Source of the DNA: Mycobacterium genavense ATCC 51234
GTDB lineage: Bacteria; Actinomycetota; Actinomycetes; Mycobacteriales; Mycobacteriaceae
Assembly (NCBI RefSeq): GCF_000526915.1
Contig: NZ_JAGZ01000002.1
Span: 186,001 to 250,000 of the forward strand
Reading direction: 5' to 3'
DNA: 64,000 bases
Shown here: in pieces, positions 8,009 through 18,736 of the stretch
Layout of the letters: each line of letters starts with the position of its first letter
Position numbering within the stretch: position 1 is the stretch's first letter
Program-made: the position numbers and the translations under genes
The notes under the pieces: generated by a model
Database searches by the model: none
The model's input: the letters and a program-made list of their open reading frames with translations, nothing else
Told to the model about the DNA's origin: nothing

Positions 8009-9046
8009 ACGAACCCTCAGGATCCGTTCGGACACAATCCCTTTAGCCCCTTTAGCCCCTTTAGCCCCTTTAGCCCAGAATCCTTGAGCTACGATCCGTT
8101 GGGCCGCGCCCCCGACGCCCCACCGCCGGTCTTCGTGCCCCCACCCCCGCCGCCGCCCCCGCCGGTCAACACGTTCGCGACGCTGTCGGTGGTGTTCGCG
8201 TTCGTGTTCGCCCCTGTCGGAGCGATTCTCGGGCATCTCGGCCTGGCGCAGATCCGGCGCACCGGCGAGCTCGGCCGTGACCGGGCACTCGTCGGGTTGT
8301 CCTTGTCGTATGCGTTCATCACCCTCACCGTCATCGCCGTGGCGGCGTGGGCCACGCTGTCCACCCTGGCCGTGTCGCGGCCGCACCAGAGCGCCGCGCC
8401 GGCTATCACGGCCACCCCCGGCACCAGCACCGAACCGCCGCCGAAGGTGGCACCCGACGACGTGATTGAGCTGCTGCCCAAACTGGAGGCCCTGAAAAGC
8501 CTCACCAACGACCAAAACCTGGAGGCCGGCCCAACCTGGGATCGGCCGGGTAAAAGCGATACGGACGCGGCGATCGATCGTCCGCAGTGCTGGGGCGCCG
8601 TGATGCCCGGCGCCCCGGAGGCCTACGACCTCAAGGCCATGCTGCGCTACCGCGCGGAGGCGTACTCCGACACGCAAACCCTGTTGAAGTCGATCCAGGT
8701 CATCCAAGCGGTCATGGCGTTTCGGGACTCGCCGACCGCGCAGGCACAAGTGACGGGGTTGGTCGACGGCTGGCGTGAGTGCGGTGGGGCGCCGGTGACA
8801 CTGACCGCCCACGGCGGGCCCACCTACCAGCTGTCGCTCAGCCCACCCGCCGATGCCGGCAATGGCATCACCACGATGGATCTGGCACCCAAGGGCCTGA
8901 AGGTGCGCTTTGTCCGCGCGGCGGCGGCCAAAGCCAACGTCGTCGTCGACCTGTACGTCGTCAACCTCGGCACCACCGACGCCGGCGGCGCCCGACAAAC
9001 CGCCGTCAGCATCGCCAACTACATCCTCACCAAGATCCCCGACTAG
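8009..9046 (+). CDS. DUF4190 membrane protein with FSP repeats; start codon looks mutated
   Basis: A strong ribosome site AAGGAGG (7997-8003) stands five bases before ACG-AAC-CCT-CAG at 8009, where an ATG or GTG would be expected. The open frame from there reads NPQDPFGHNP, four FSP repeats, then ESLSYDPLGRAP. The next usable start is TTG at 8084, with no ribosome site. The rest has a run of prolines, two hydrophobic helices (FATLSVVFAFVFAPVGAILG and the LSYAFITLTVIAVAAW region) typical of DUF4190, and an extracellular C-terminal domain with two Cys (PQCWGAV, WRECGGAP). The gene may be silenced by the start mutation or weakly translated. Function unknown. Confidence 0.7.
   Translation, partial: TNPQDPFGHNPFSPFSPFSPFSPESLSYDPLGRAPDAPPPVFVPPPPPPPPPVNTFATLSVVFAFVFAPVGAILGHLGLAQIRRTGELGRDRALVGLSLSYAFITLTVIAVAAWATLSTLAVSRPHQSAAPAITATPGTSTEPPPKVAPDDVIELLPKLEALKSLTNDQNLEAGPTWDRPGKSDTDAAIDRPQCWGAVMPGAPEAYDLKAMLRYRAEAYSDTQTLLKSIQVIQAVMAFRDSPTAQAQVTGLVDGWRECGGAPVTLTAHGGPTYQLSLSPPADAGNGITTMDLAPKGLKVRFVRAAAAKANVVVDLYVVNLGTTDAGGARQTAVSIANYILTKIPD
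8042..8077 (+). repeat. Four tandem 9-base units encoding Phe-Ser-Pro
   Basis: TTTAGCCCC is repeated three times and followed by TTTAGCCCA. In the frame of the surrounding gene each unit encodes FSP, so copy-number change would not shift the frame. It is a candidate variable-number repeat for strain typing. Confidence 0.9.
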
Positions 9047-9146
9047 CCGAAGTGGCCGGCGTGGGGCCGATGGACGAGGGGGTTCGGCGTACGTCGGGCC
9101 CACGCTCGGCGCCCGGTGCGGTGCCTACCGCAGTACGGTGAAACAC

Positions 9147-10117
9147 ATGAAATATCTCGACGTCGACGGAGTGGGGCAAGTCAGCCGGATCGGGTTGGGC
9201 ACCTGGCAATTCGGTTCACGCGAATGGGGTTACGGGGACGAGTACGCCGCCGGCGCCGCCCGCGACATCGTGCAACGCGCTCGCGCGATGGGTGTGACGC
9301 TGTTCGACACCGCCGAGGTGTACGGGCTGGGCAAAAGCGAGCGGATCCTCGGCGAGGCGCTCGGTGACGAGCGGACCGAGGTGGCGGTGACCAGCAAGAT
9401 CATGCCGATCGCACCCTTCCCGGCGGTGATCAAGCAGCGCGAGCGGGCCAGCGTGCGGCGCCGCAGCTCGACCGCATCCCGCTCTACCAGATCCACCAGG
9501 CCAACCCGGTGGTCCCCGACACGGTGATCATGCCGGGCATGCGCGACCTCCTCGACAGCGGTGACATCGGCGCCGCGGGCGTCTCAAACTATTCGCTTGA
9601 GCGCTGGCAGAAGGCCGATGCCGCGCTCGGCCGTCCGGTCGTCAGCAATCAAGTCCACTTCTCGCTCGCCTTTCCCAAGGCGCTCAAGAACCTGGTGCCG
9701 TTCGCCGAGCGGGAGAACCGCGTCGTGATCGCATACAGCCCGCCGGAGCAGGGGCTGCTGGGCGGCAAGTACAACGTCGACAACCGGCCCGGCGGCATCC
9801 GCGCGATCAACTCGCTGTTCGGCACGGAAAACCTGCGCCGCCTCGAGCCGTTGCTGCAGTTGTTGCGCGACGTCGCCACCGAGGTCGACGCCAAGCCGGC
9901 GCAGGTGGCGCTGGCCTGGCTGATCAGCTACCCGGGCGTCGTCGCCATTCCGAGTGCATCCAGCGTCGAACAGCTCGAGTTCAACGTGGCCGCCGCCGAT
10001 ATCGAGCTGCCCATCGCATCCCGCGACGCGCTCACCGAGGCCGCCCTGGCGTTCCGGCCGGTGTCGCCGATTCGCTTCGTCACCGACCTGGTGCGGGAGA
10101 AGGTCGCCGGTCGTTGA
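9147..10117 (+). pseudogene. Aldo/keto reductase, frameshifted
   Basis: Starts MKYLDVDGVGQVSRIGLGTWQFG. The first frame has FDTAEVYGLGKSERILGEAL with the catalytic Asp and Tyr, and TSKIMP with the Lys. One base is missing near 9461, where VRRLQLDRIPLYQIHQANP should read through; the rest continues in the second frame from PDTVIMPGMRDLLDSGDIGAAGVSNYSL to REKVAGR. The C-terminal NADPH-binding part (VAIPSASSVEQLEFNV) is present. Whole length would be about 323 residues, normal for the family. The frame break lies before the His-bearing strand, so no active enzyme is expected. Confidence 0.85.
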
Positions 10118-10118
10118 G

Positions 10119-10898
10119 CTATGACTGATTGGCCTCGGCGAACGCGGCGGGGCTCGACGGCGCGCCGCGGGCAACCACGAGCGGCATCGACGTCGAGGCG
10201 TTGGTGCGCAGGATCGTGTGGACCACGTCGATCAGGTCCTCGACGGGCATCAACTTGCCCGGCATGCAACCGCGCGAGACCCAGAGCGGATAGGCCTGCA
10301 TGGTGAGGTCCATATCCCAGCCGGCGTTCATCCCGGTCGCCGCCTCACCCTCGCCGCCGGCGCACTCCCCGACGATCAGGTTGGTGAACCCGACGTCGAG
10401 GTGTTCGGCACGCCACGCCTCGACGAGTCGTTCGAGGGCCGCCTTGCTGACGCCGTAGGCGCCCAGCCCCGGCCACACCGGACCGTACGGGCCCGCGTCG
10501 GAGGACAGATAGACCACCTTGCCCGCCGACTCGGTCAGGTGGGTCATCGCCGCCGCGGTTACCAGCGAGGCCCCGACCACGTTGGTGTCGAAGATGCGGC
10601 GCCACGTTTCGGCATCGGTGTCGACCATGCGGACCAGCGGGCTGATGGCGGGGGTGTACACCACGTTGTCGATGCCGCCGAACGCGTCGGCGACGTCACC
10701 GATGGCCGACCGGCACGACGCCTGGTCGGTGATGTCGCACTCGACGGCGATCGCGCCCGACCCGGCCTCCTGGGCGGCCGTTTCCAGGCGCGCACACCGG
10801 CGGGCCAGCAACGCGACCCGATCGCCGCGCTGGGCAAGCCCGATTCCGATACAACGCCCAAGACCATTTGATGCGCCGACCACCACTGTCCGTGACAT
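10119..10898 (-). CDS. Short-chain dehydrogenase/reductase
   Basis: 259 residues from ATG 10898, which has GAGAGGG ahead of it. It shows the NAD(P)-binding motif VVVGASNGLGR, the ECDITD acidic loop, the DTNVVGA helix, Ser in VVYLSSDAG and the catalytic YGVSK (Tyr-x3-Lys). The WDMDL and CMPGKLMPVEDLIDVVHTIL tail is less usual. It lies downstream of the glgX pseudogene on the same strand. Substrate unknown. Intact. Confidence 0.85.
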   Translation of the reverse strand: MSRTVVVGASNGLGRCIGIGLAQRGDRVALLARRCARLETAAQEAGSGAIAVECDITDQASCRSAIGDVADAFGGIDNVVYTPAISPLVRMVDTDAETWRRIFDTNVVGASLVTAAAMTHLTESAGKVVYLSSDAGPYGPVWPGLGAYGVSKAALERLVEAWRAEHLDVGFTNLIVGECAGGEGEAATGMNAGWDMDLTMQAYPLWVSRGCMPGKLMPVEDLIDVVHTILRTNASTSMPLVVARGAPSSPAAFAEANQS

Positions 10899-10991
10899 AT
10901 TCGCCCTCTCCTGTAACGTGCCCGCTGCAGGCACAGCGTATCTAGCAGGGACGGCACGGGTAACCGCCGGGCGGCTGTTCGGCCGGGAGGC

Positions 10992-13148
10992 TCAGGACTC
11001 GTTGGCCGACAGCTCCTGCAGCACGACGGCGGTGTGCGGTTCCACGGTGAGCGTGCCCCCGCCGGGAACTTCATCTGCGGGCGTGGTCTCCTCCGGCCCG
11101 GTGTACACCACCAGATTCCACGTGGCTCCGAATTCCTTTGGCGGAAGCGTGAATTCGAGTGCCTCGTAGTGCGCGTTGAAACACAGCAGGAACGAGTCGT
11201 CGAGCACCCGCTGGCCCCGCGCATCGCGGTCGGGGATGCCGTGACCGTTGAGAAAGACCGCGACCGATTTCGCGAAACTCGCGCCTCAGTCCTTGTCGGT
11301 CATCTCGTCGCCGTCGGGGCCGAACCAGGCGATATCGGGCAGGCCGTCGCGGCCGCGGCGGCCCACCGGCTTGCCGCTGAAGAACCGCCGCCTGCGAAAC
11401 ACCGGGTGGCTCGCGCGTAGCGTCGACACCATGCGGTTGAACTTCAGCAGGCCGGTGTCGGCATTGGCCCAGTCGATCCAGGTGAGCTCGCTGTCCTGGC
11501 AGTAGCCGTTGTTGTTGCCACTTTGCGTGCGACCGAGCTCGTCGCCATGGCAGATCATCGGGACCCCTTGCGACAGCAGCAAAGTGGTGATGAAGTTGCG
11601 TTGCTGACGAGCGCGCAGTTCGTTGACACCGGCGTCGTCGGTCGGCCCTTCGGCGCCGCAGTTCCACGACCGGTTATGGCTCTCGCCGTCGTTGTTGTCC
11701 TCGCCGTTGGCCTCGTTGTGCTTCTCGTTGTAGGAGACCAGGTCGCGCAGCGTGAACCCGTCGTGGGCGATGACGAAGTTGATCGACGCCACCGGTCGGC
11801 GCCCGGTGTGCTCGTAGAGGTCGGCCGAGCCGGACAGCCGGTAGGCGAACTCGTCGAGCGTGGAAGGCTCGCCGCGCCAGAAGTCGCGGACGGTGTCGCG
11901 GTATTTGCCGTTCCACTCCGTCCACTGCGGCGGGAAATTGCCCACCTGATAGCCGCCGGGCCCGACGTCCCACGGTTCGGCGATCAGCTTGACCTGACTG
12001 ACCGTCGGATCCTGTTGCACGAGTTCGAAAAACGTCGAAAGTTTGTCCACGTCGTAGAACTCGCGGGCCAGCGTGGACGCCAGGTCGAACCGGAACCCGT
12101 CGACATGCATCTCGGTCACCCAGTAGCGCAGCGAGTCCATGATCAGCTGCAGCGAATGCGGATGCCCGACGTTGAGGCTGTTGCCCGTGCCGGTGTAGTC
12201 CATGTAGTACTGCTTGTCGTCGTCGACGAGCCGGTAGTAGGCGGCGTTGTCGATCCCCCGCATGGACAACGTCGGTCCCAGGTGGTTGCCCTCGGCGGTG
12301 TGGTTGTAGACGACGTCGAGGATCACCTCGATGTCCGCCTCGTGCAGCGCACGCACCATCGCCTTGAACTCCTGCACCTGGACACCGGGAGACGAACCGG
12401 TGGAGTACTTGAAGTCGGGGGCCAAAAACCCAATCGTGTTGTAGCCCCAGTAATTCGACAGACCCCGCTCGACCAGGGTGGAGTCGTTGGCGAAGTGGTG
12501 CACGGGCATCAGCTCGATCGCGGTGACGCCCAGGCTTTTGAGGTGCTCGATGATCACCGGGTGCGCCACCGCGCCGTAGGTGCCACGGATCTGTTCGGGA
12601 ATGTCGGGATGGGTCTGCGTCAGCCCCTTGACGTGTGCCTCGTAGATGACCGTGTCGGCGTACTCGTGGCTCGGGGGGCGATCGTTACCCCAGTCGAAGT
12701 AAGGGTTGATCACCACGGACTTGGGCATCGACGGCGCGGAGTCCTCGTCGTTGCGACTGTCGGGATCGTTGAAGTCGTAGCTGAACAGCGCCTGGTTCCA
12801 GTCGAAGGTTCCGTCGATGGCCTTCGAATACGGGTCCAACAGCAATTTGTTCGGATTGCACCGCAGCCCTTCGGCGGGCTGGTACGGGCCGTAGACGCGG
12901 TAGCCGTAGCGCTGACCGGGCTCGATGGCCGGTACGTAGCCGTGCCAAACGAAATAGTCGACTTCGGGCAGGGTGATCCGCGTCTCGGCGCCGTCGGCGT
13001 CGAACAAGCACAGTTCGACCCGTTCGGCCACCTCACTGAACAGCGCGAAGTTGGTGCCCGCGCCGTCGTAGGTGGCCCCCAGCGGGTATGCCTTACCGGG
13101 CCACAGTTCACCGGTGGGCGTCGGAACGGGCGCGTCGGCTGTGGTCAT
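10992..13148 (-). pseudogene. glgX: Glycogen debranching enzyme GlgX/TreX with internal stop
   Basis: About 718 codons from ATG 13148 (in-frame TTG at 13178 is an alternative). An N-terminal CBM48 domain ([26 protein letters not shown]) precedes a GH13 barrel with [15 protein letters not shown] (nucleophile Asp), IAEPWD (acid Glu) and VIAHDGFTL. At 11286-11288 TGA replaces the Trp of the conserved TDKDW-GASFAKSVAVFLNG; the same frame then continues to a normal C-terminus (LDDSFLLCFNAHYE ... LQELSANES). Loss of about 98 C-terminal residues removes the beta-sandwich domain. The enzyme would cleave alpha-1,6 branches of glycogen or glucan. Confidence 0.9.
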
Positions 13149-13242
13149 GGCGCACTTGATACCCGGGACATGCGGCAATCAAACAATCATTCGAAACGCC
13201 ATAAGGGACTTACTATTTCGCGACTCTTGGCCCTTCGCCCGC

Positions 13243-14424
13243 TCATGGCCTGAGCATAACCTTTACGGCGCCGTCCTGCTTCTTCTGGAAGATGTCGTAG
13301 CCGTGCGGAGCCTGGTCGAGCGGCAACACGTGGGTGGCGAACTAGTCGACACCGAGCGGGTCGTCGTCGGTCAACAACGGCATGATGTCGTCGACCCATC
13401 TCTTGACGTTGGCCTGCCCCATGCGCAGAGTCACCTGTTTGTCGAAGAGCGTGAGCATCGGCAGCGGATCGGCCATGCCGCCGTAGACGCCGACCAAAGA
13501 GATCGTTCTGCCGCGCCGCACGATGTCGATCGCGGAGTACAGCGCGTTCAGCCGGTCCACGCCCGCGGTCTGCAGCATCCGCTTGGCAATGACATCCGGC
13601 AACACCGCGGTGGCCTGTTGAGCGGACTTGGCAACCGGGGAACCGTGCGCTTCCATGCCCACCGCGTCGATCACCGAGTCCGGACCGCGCCCATCGGTCA
13701 GGTCGCGGATCGCGTCACCGAGAGAATTCTCCAGCCGCCCCAAATCGATGGTGTGGATGCCGCGCTTGGCGGCGCGTCCCAATCGCTCGGGCACCAGGTC
13801 GACGGCGATGACCCGGTAGCCGAGATGGTCGGCGATGCGGGCGACCATGTCGCCGATGGGCCCCAGCCCGAGGACCGCGACGGTACCGCCGTCGGGGATG
13901 TCGGCATACGCCACCGCCTGCCAGGCGGACGGCAGCACGTCCGAGAGGTAAACAAACCGCGAATCTGGCGGGCCCACAGGCACTTTGATGTGTGTGAATT
14001 GCGCCTGCGGAACACGAAGCAGCTCGGCCTGGCCGCCGGGGACTTCGCCGTAGAGTTCCGAGTAGCCGAAAAGCGCTGCCCCCATTCCTTGTTCACGCAC
14101 CTGGGTGGTCTCGCACTGGGTGAAAAGCTGCTGGTGGCACATGTGACAGCTGCCGCACGAGATCTGAAACGGGATCACGACGCGGTCGCCGACGCGGAGA
14201 TCGCCGGTTTCCGGTCCGGTCTCGCGGACGATCCACATCGGCTCGTGACCCAGGATGTCACCCGGCTTCATGAACGCCCCGAGAACTTCGTAGAGATGCA
14301 GGTCGGACCCGCAGATGTTGGTCGACGTGACTTCGATGATGGCGTCGGTGGGCTGTTCGATCTTCGGGTCGGGCACCGACTCCACGCGCACGTCGCGTTT
14401 GCCTTGCCAGGTGACAGCTTTCAT
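13243..14424 (-). pseudogene. Zn-dependent alcohol dehydrogenase with internal stop
   Basis: ATG 14424 follows GGAG. MKAVTWQGKRDVRVESVPDP opens a GroES-like domain with catalytic zinc ligands in CGSDLHLYE and GHEP and a structural zinc set CGSCHMCHQQLFTQC. The Rossmann domain has VAVLGLGPIGDMVARIAD. A TAG at 13342-13344 interrupts DPLGVD-FATHVLPLDQAPHGYD; the frame then runs on to KVMLRP and a TGA at 13243-13245. The stop removes the last 33 residues. It is divergent from the reductase gene at 14539. Confidence 0.88.
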
Positions 14425-14538
14425 CGCCACTCCTACCAGAACGGTCGCTCCGTTGGAATTGCTGGCGCATACCAGTCTGCGGCCGTCCGAAACGACCAAC
14501 AGGGGTTCATCCCCGTCGGACGGGGGTACCACGCCGAA

Positions 14539-15698
14539 GTGGCCGAGTCGGGATTGATCGTCGTGGGCAGTGGGCCCGCCGGCCTGGCCGCGGCGGAGAC
14601 GTTTCGCGAACACGACAGTCACCGACCGGTACGGATCCTCACCGCCGATCTCGATCTGCCCTACGCCCGCCCCCCGTTGAGCAAGGAATACCTACGCGGG
14701 GAGACCGACGACGTCGCATTGCACGACGCGGCGTGGTATGACGACCGGGCGATCGAGCTGATCACCGGTGCGGCGGTTGCCCGGCTGGACCTTGGTGAGC
14801 ATGCCCTCTATACCGGCGATCGACGACATGTGTTCGACACCTTGATCCTGGCGTGCGGCGCGGCGCCGGGGCCACCACCGGTTCCGGGCGGCCGGCGGGC
14901 GCTGTTGCTGCGTTCGCTCGCCGACGCCACCGCGCTGCGCAACGCCGCCGACACCGCCGCCTCCGCGGTGGTGATCGGCTCCGGATTCATCGCCTGCGAG
15001 GCGGCCGCATCGTTGGCGTTGCGCGACGTATCGGTGACTTTGGTTGCCCCCCCCAACCACTTCCACAAGAAAGGCGGTTGGGTACCGAGGCCGCTGCGCG
15101 CCTGCGCGATTTGGTGATTCACGCCGGAGCCCGCCATGTCGGTGGGGTTGCCGTGAAGGAGATCACCGACGCCGGCCCGCGACTGGACAACGGCGTAACG
15201 ATCGACTGCGATCTCGTGCTAGCCGCGACGGGAGTTACGCCGCAGAGTGCCATCGCGGCCGAGGCGGGTTTGGAGATTCGCGACGACCGCATCGTCGTCG
15301 GCTCCGACATGGCCACCTCGGCGGCCGGCGTCTACGCCGCGGGCGACGTGGCGCTGGCCCGGCACGAGGTCGCGGGGCGTCACCTGGTCGTCGAGCACTG
15401 GCAGGACGCGGCCGAGCAGGGCGCCGTCGCGGGTGCGTGCGCGGCGCGATGGCTCACCAAATGGGTTGGCGTGCCGGGATTTTGGACGTCAGTGGGAGGT
15501 GCCACGCTGAAGTACCACGCCTGGGGAGACGGCTACGAGCACAGCGAGCTGCGCGACCATCCCGGCGGCTTCACGGTCTGGTACTCGTCCGGCGATGCGG
15601 TGGTCGCAGTCCTGACCTACAACCGCGACGAAGACTACGAACGCGGCGAACAGCTGATCGCCGAACGTCGGCCCGCACCCTTCTCGATCGAGGACTAG
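14539..15698 (+). pseudogene. Ferredoxin-reductase-like FAD/NAD oxidoreductase, frameshifted
   Basis: A GTG at 14539 gives VAESGLIVVGSGPAGLAAAE, an FAD-binding fold; LPYARPPLSKEYLRG and ALYTGDRRHVFDTLILACGAAP follow, then a second dinucleotide fold VVIGSGFIACEAAASLAL. A run of eight C at 15047-15054 throws the frame; the partner frame resumes PQERRLGTEAAARLRDLVIHAG, then GVYAAGDVA and a Reductase_C domain (FWTSVGGATLKYHAWGDGY). Whole length about 386 residues. The homopolymer makes this the lesion most open to a sequencing-error explanation. Confidence 0.85.
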
Positions 15699-16405
15699 TG
15701 ACGATGCCGGCGCTTGAGCGGATGTTCGCTTTCGATCAACGCCGCGGCGAGATCGATCAGCTTGGTGTTGGATTGCTGCGATAGCCGGGTGAGGAGTTCG
15801 AATGCCTCCACGGAATCGATGTTGAAACGCTCCATGACCACGCCCTTGGCTTGGCCGATGATGTCCCGCGACGCCAGGGCGCTGCGAAACTGATCTTTGC
15901 GCCGCATCATCGACCACGCCAGCGCGACGTGGGTGGCGAACACACCGCCGAGCTCGATCGAGTCCTGGCTGAACGCATGTGGTTGCTCGTCATAGAAGTT
16001 CAGCGCCGCGGTGGTGCCACCGTCCACGAACAACTCGTAGGACAGGATCGACCGGATCGGCGTGTGCTCGAGCGCGTACTGCTGGTAGTGCGGCCAGCGT
16101 GCGTCGGTGGCGAGATCGGCAATGTGCATGACGTGGTGCTCCCATGCGGCCGCGACACATGGCCCTTCCCGATAACGGTCCTGAACGGCATCAAGGTCGG
16201 TTGCGTAATGATGTGTCGCGGCGATGTTGGATATCCCCGCGCCGCTGTCGGCAACGGTGATCCCCGCGTATCGGCAGCCCTCGACGCGATGAGCCCCGTT
16301 GTCGATGAGTTCACGCAGAACCGCGGCCGTATCGGTGCCTTTACGCTCAAGAGTGGCAACAAGCTAGGCAAGCTGGGCAACGATCGAGCTGTTCTTGTCC
16401 GGCAT
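15695..16405 (-). pseudogene. GAF-ANTAR RNA-binding regulator with stop at codon 14
   Basis: AAGGGGG precedes ATG 16405, which opens MPDKNSSIVAQLA, then TAG at 16364-16366, then LVATLERKGTDTAAVLRELIDNG in the same frame. The GAF domain (YAGITVADSGAGISNIAAT ... GPCVAAAWEHHV) and C-terminal ANTAR domain (ASRDIIGQAKGVVMERFNIDSVEAFELLTRLSQ) are complete. ANTAR proteins bind paired RNA hairpins and prevent transcription termination. Translation could restart at ATG 16129, giving a 144-residue protein with ANTAR but half a GAF domain. It overlaps the convergent reductase gene by four bases. Confidence 0.85.
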
Positions 16406-16594
16406 GTCCCACCCCCTTACGGGCGCGGGGCCACCTGTCACGGGACGATCGGTTACCGGGCGCCGAGGTGCACTGCCGCAAGCATAAGCCGCTCGACACC
16501 ATGTCTCATCCCTGGGCCAGTCCCTGGCCAGCGGCCAAACGAACTCGAAGCCGCGACTCGTTTAATGCCCTGCCGCGCCGGGCAATCGGCGAAC

Positions 16595-16912
16595 GTGGAT
16601 AACAACGACGACGAGATGCTGGAACAGTCGGAAAGCCTGGACTCCGACGAGGTTCGCAACGACGACGGCGACGAGGTGGTCGACCCACCCAACCGGTGGA
16701 TCGATGCCGACGACCACGAGTCGCTGGACGACAAGCTCGCGGCGGAGAACTCCGAAAATCCAGGCGCGGACGAATCAGGCGATTACGGTCGGCCCGAGGT
16801 AATCGGCGACGACGAGCTGGATCGGATGGAAATCAACGATTACGGGCGCACGCGGGGTCAGGTCGACGGCACGCCCGAAGACGGTGACTCATTTTTCGAC
16901 GTCGAGAAGTGA
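16595..16912 (+). CDS. Acidic DUF5709-like protein
   Basis: 105 residues from GTG 16595 (VDNNDDEMLEQSESLDSDEV). It is strongly acidic, with no membrane segment or Cys, and holds the VLEQSESLD...D-type motif and DGDEVVDPPNRWIDADDHESLDDKLAAE that I associate with the actinobacterial DUF5709 family. Function unknown; probably cytosolic and disordered. It stands alone, convergent with the GH15 pseudogene. Intact. Confidence 0.7.
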   Translation: MDNNDDEMLEQSESLDSDEVRNDDGDEVVDPPNRWIDADDHESLDDKLAAENSENPGADESGDYGRPEVIGDDELDRMEINDYGRTRGQVDGTPEDGDSFFDVEK

Positions 16913-16921
16913 TCGCCCGGG

Positions 16922-18713
16922 TCAGCTGCCGGGTGAGGTGAGACGATGCGCGGTCTCCAGCAACAGCGCGTGCACGAACGCCTGCGGCAGGTTCCCGCGC
17001 AATTGATGCTGCCCGACGTCGTATTCCTCGGCGAACAGCCCGGGTGGACCGCACGCGGTCCGATTGGGCTCGAATAATCGGACCGCCGCAAGGGAGTTGC
17101 CCTGCTGGTGTTCTGCCAGTGCCGTCAAAAACCCACACAGCAGAAATGCACCCTCGGCCTCACCGAGCGGTCGATCGTCCGGGCGGAATCGGTAGACGAA
17201 ACCTTGCTCGGTCAATTCCCGGCGCACCGCGTCGAGCGTGGCGACGGTACGCGGGTCGTCCCGGGGAAGCGCGCCCCGAATGGAGGGCAACACCAGCGCC
17301 GCGTCGACGCGCGAATCCCCTTGAGCCCGTTGCCATCTCCCACTGGGATGCAGACAGTTCGAGCCGACGTCGGCGATCAACCGATCGGCCAGGCGCTGCC
17401 ATGACACGGCCGATCGCGGTGGCACCGACGCAGCGATACCGCGCAGCCCTGCCGCGCACATCAACCGGGAATGCGCCCAACGCCGATCGTCTAGCTCCCA
17501 GATCCCGGAATCCGGTTCACGCCAACGCTGTTCGATGGTCTGCACCAGTGTCTCAACGGCTTGCCAGTGCGAGGCATCGAGACGATCGAGGCGCGCCGTC
17601 GCCGCCAGCAGCAGCAGCGCCTCGCCCTGGACGTCCAGTTTGGAATTGGCGTGACACCCGGTTGCCGGTTTTGGCTACGCCACCGGGGTAACCGGGCAGG
17701 TCAAGGTCCTGTTCGCGGGGCGGTGGCATGCCGTCGACGGAATAGGCCGGCTTGAGCCGCGGGCCGTCGGCCACAACGCGTGCGCTGACGAACCGGACGG
17801 CGTCGTCCAGCAACGGATAGGCCCCGGCGGCGGCTGTCGCCTGCCCGGCGTAGCACTGGTCGCGAATCCAGCAGTATCGGTAGTCGTAGTTGCGGTCCTG
17901 GTCGGCCCGCTCCGACAACGAGGTCGTCGCCGCGGCGACCATTCCGCCGTCATCGCCGGTCAGGCCGCGTAGCACTGCGTAGGCGATCTGTGCGTCGACG
18001 TCGGCCAGGCTGTCACCGAAGTCCGGAACCGCTTGCGCCCAAAAGCTTTCGGTAGCCATCCAGGACTGGATCGCCCGCGCCGGTGAGGCGTCGAGTTCGT
18101 GGTCGGACAGTTCGAGGACCAGGTCGTGATCGCGTCCGGGCACGACGTCGAGCAAAGCGTGCAGCGCACCGTCAGCCTCGACGCGCACACCGTCGACGGC
18201 CGTCCAGCGGAATCGGCAGGGTCCAGATCGACCCCTCCACACCGGAATCCCGTCTTCCTCGCTGCAAGAGTGATCAGACATCGCGTGGGCGCCGAAGTCG
18301 GCACGCACGTCCAGGGTGATGTGCATGCGCGCCGGCCCGTCCACGGCATGAATTCGGCGCAATAACACCGCAGCGTGGTGGTCGCTCGGCATCGCCAGCG
18401 CCTCGCGGCATTCGACGATCCCGTCGTTGGTCACCCATCGTGAAACCCAGATCAGCGAGCGCGGTAGGTAATAGCCACCCCAGACGAAGCGCGGCTGGTC
18501 GGGTGCCACGGCGTAGACGCCGGGGCCGCCGAGCAAGGAATTGAACACCGCCCCGTTGTGCCAGCGCGGCAAGCACATCCAGCAATAGTCGCCGCATGGC
18601 CCGACCACCACGCCGCGTTCACCGTCGGCGAGCAACGCATACTGCCGCAACACATGAGGGGGAAACCTCGCGGCCGCGGGCTGCCCGGTGCCCGGTCGCC
18701 GGATTGGAGCCAT
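16922..18713 (-). pseudogene. GH15 glucoamylase/trehalase-like hydrolase, frameshifted
   Basis: About 596 codons. The N-terminal frame reads RFPPHVLRQYALLADGERG and GDYCWMCLPRWHNGAVFNSLLGG, then the GH15 core NYDYRYCWIRDQCYA, which forms the substrate pocket. An extra base in AAA (17639-17641) shifts RQFQ into a wrong frame; the correct continuation LDVQGEALLLLAATARLDRL is in the other frame and leads to MQTIEQRWREPDSGIWE (catalytic Glu region) and FRPDDRPLGEAEGAFLLCGF. Members cleave terminal glucose from trehalose or glucans in the cytosol. It lies 9 bases past the DUF5709 stop. Confidence 0.87.
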
Positions 18714-18736
18714 CGGGGTGGGGTACCCCGTTGACC

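Noticed and set aside
8042..8077. CRISPR-like repeats
   Set aside because: Repeats are directly adjacent 9-mers without spacers and are in a coding frame. No CRISPR array is visible anywhere in the window.
11286..11288. TGA in glgX as selenocysteine or programmed readthrough
   Set aside because: The conserved residue is Trp, not Cys; no SECIS-like hairpin stands out; other genes have TAG and TAA in the same situation.
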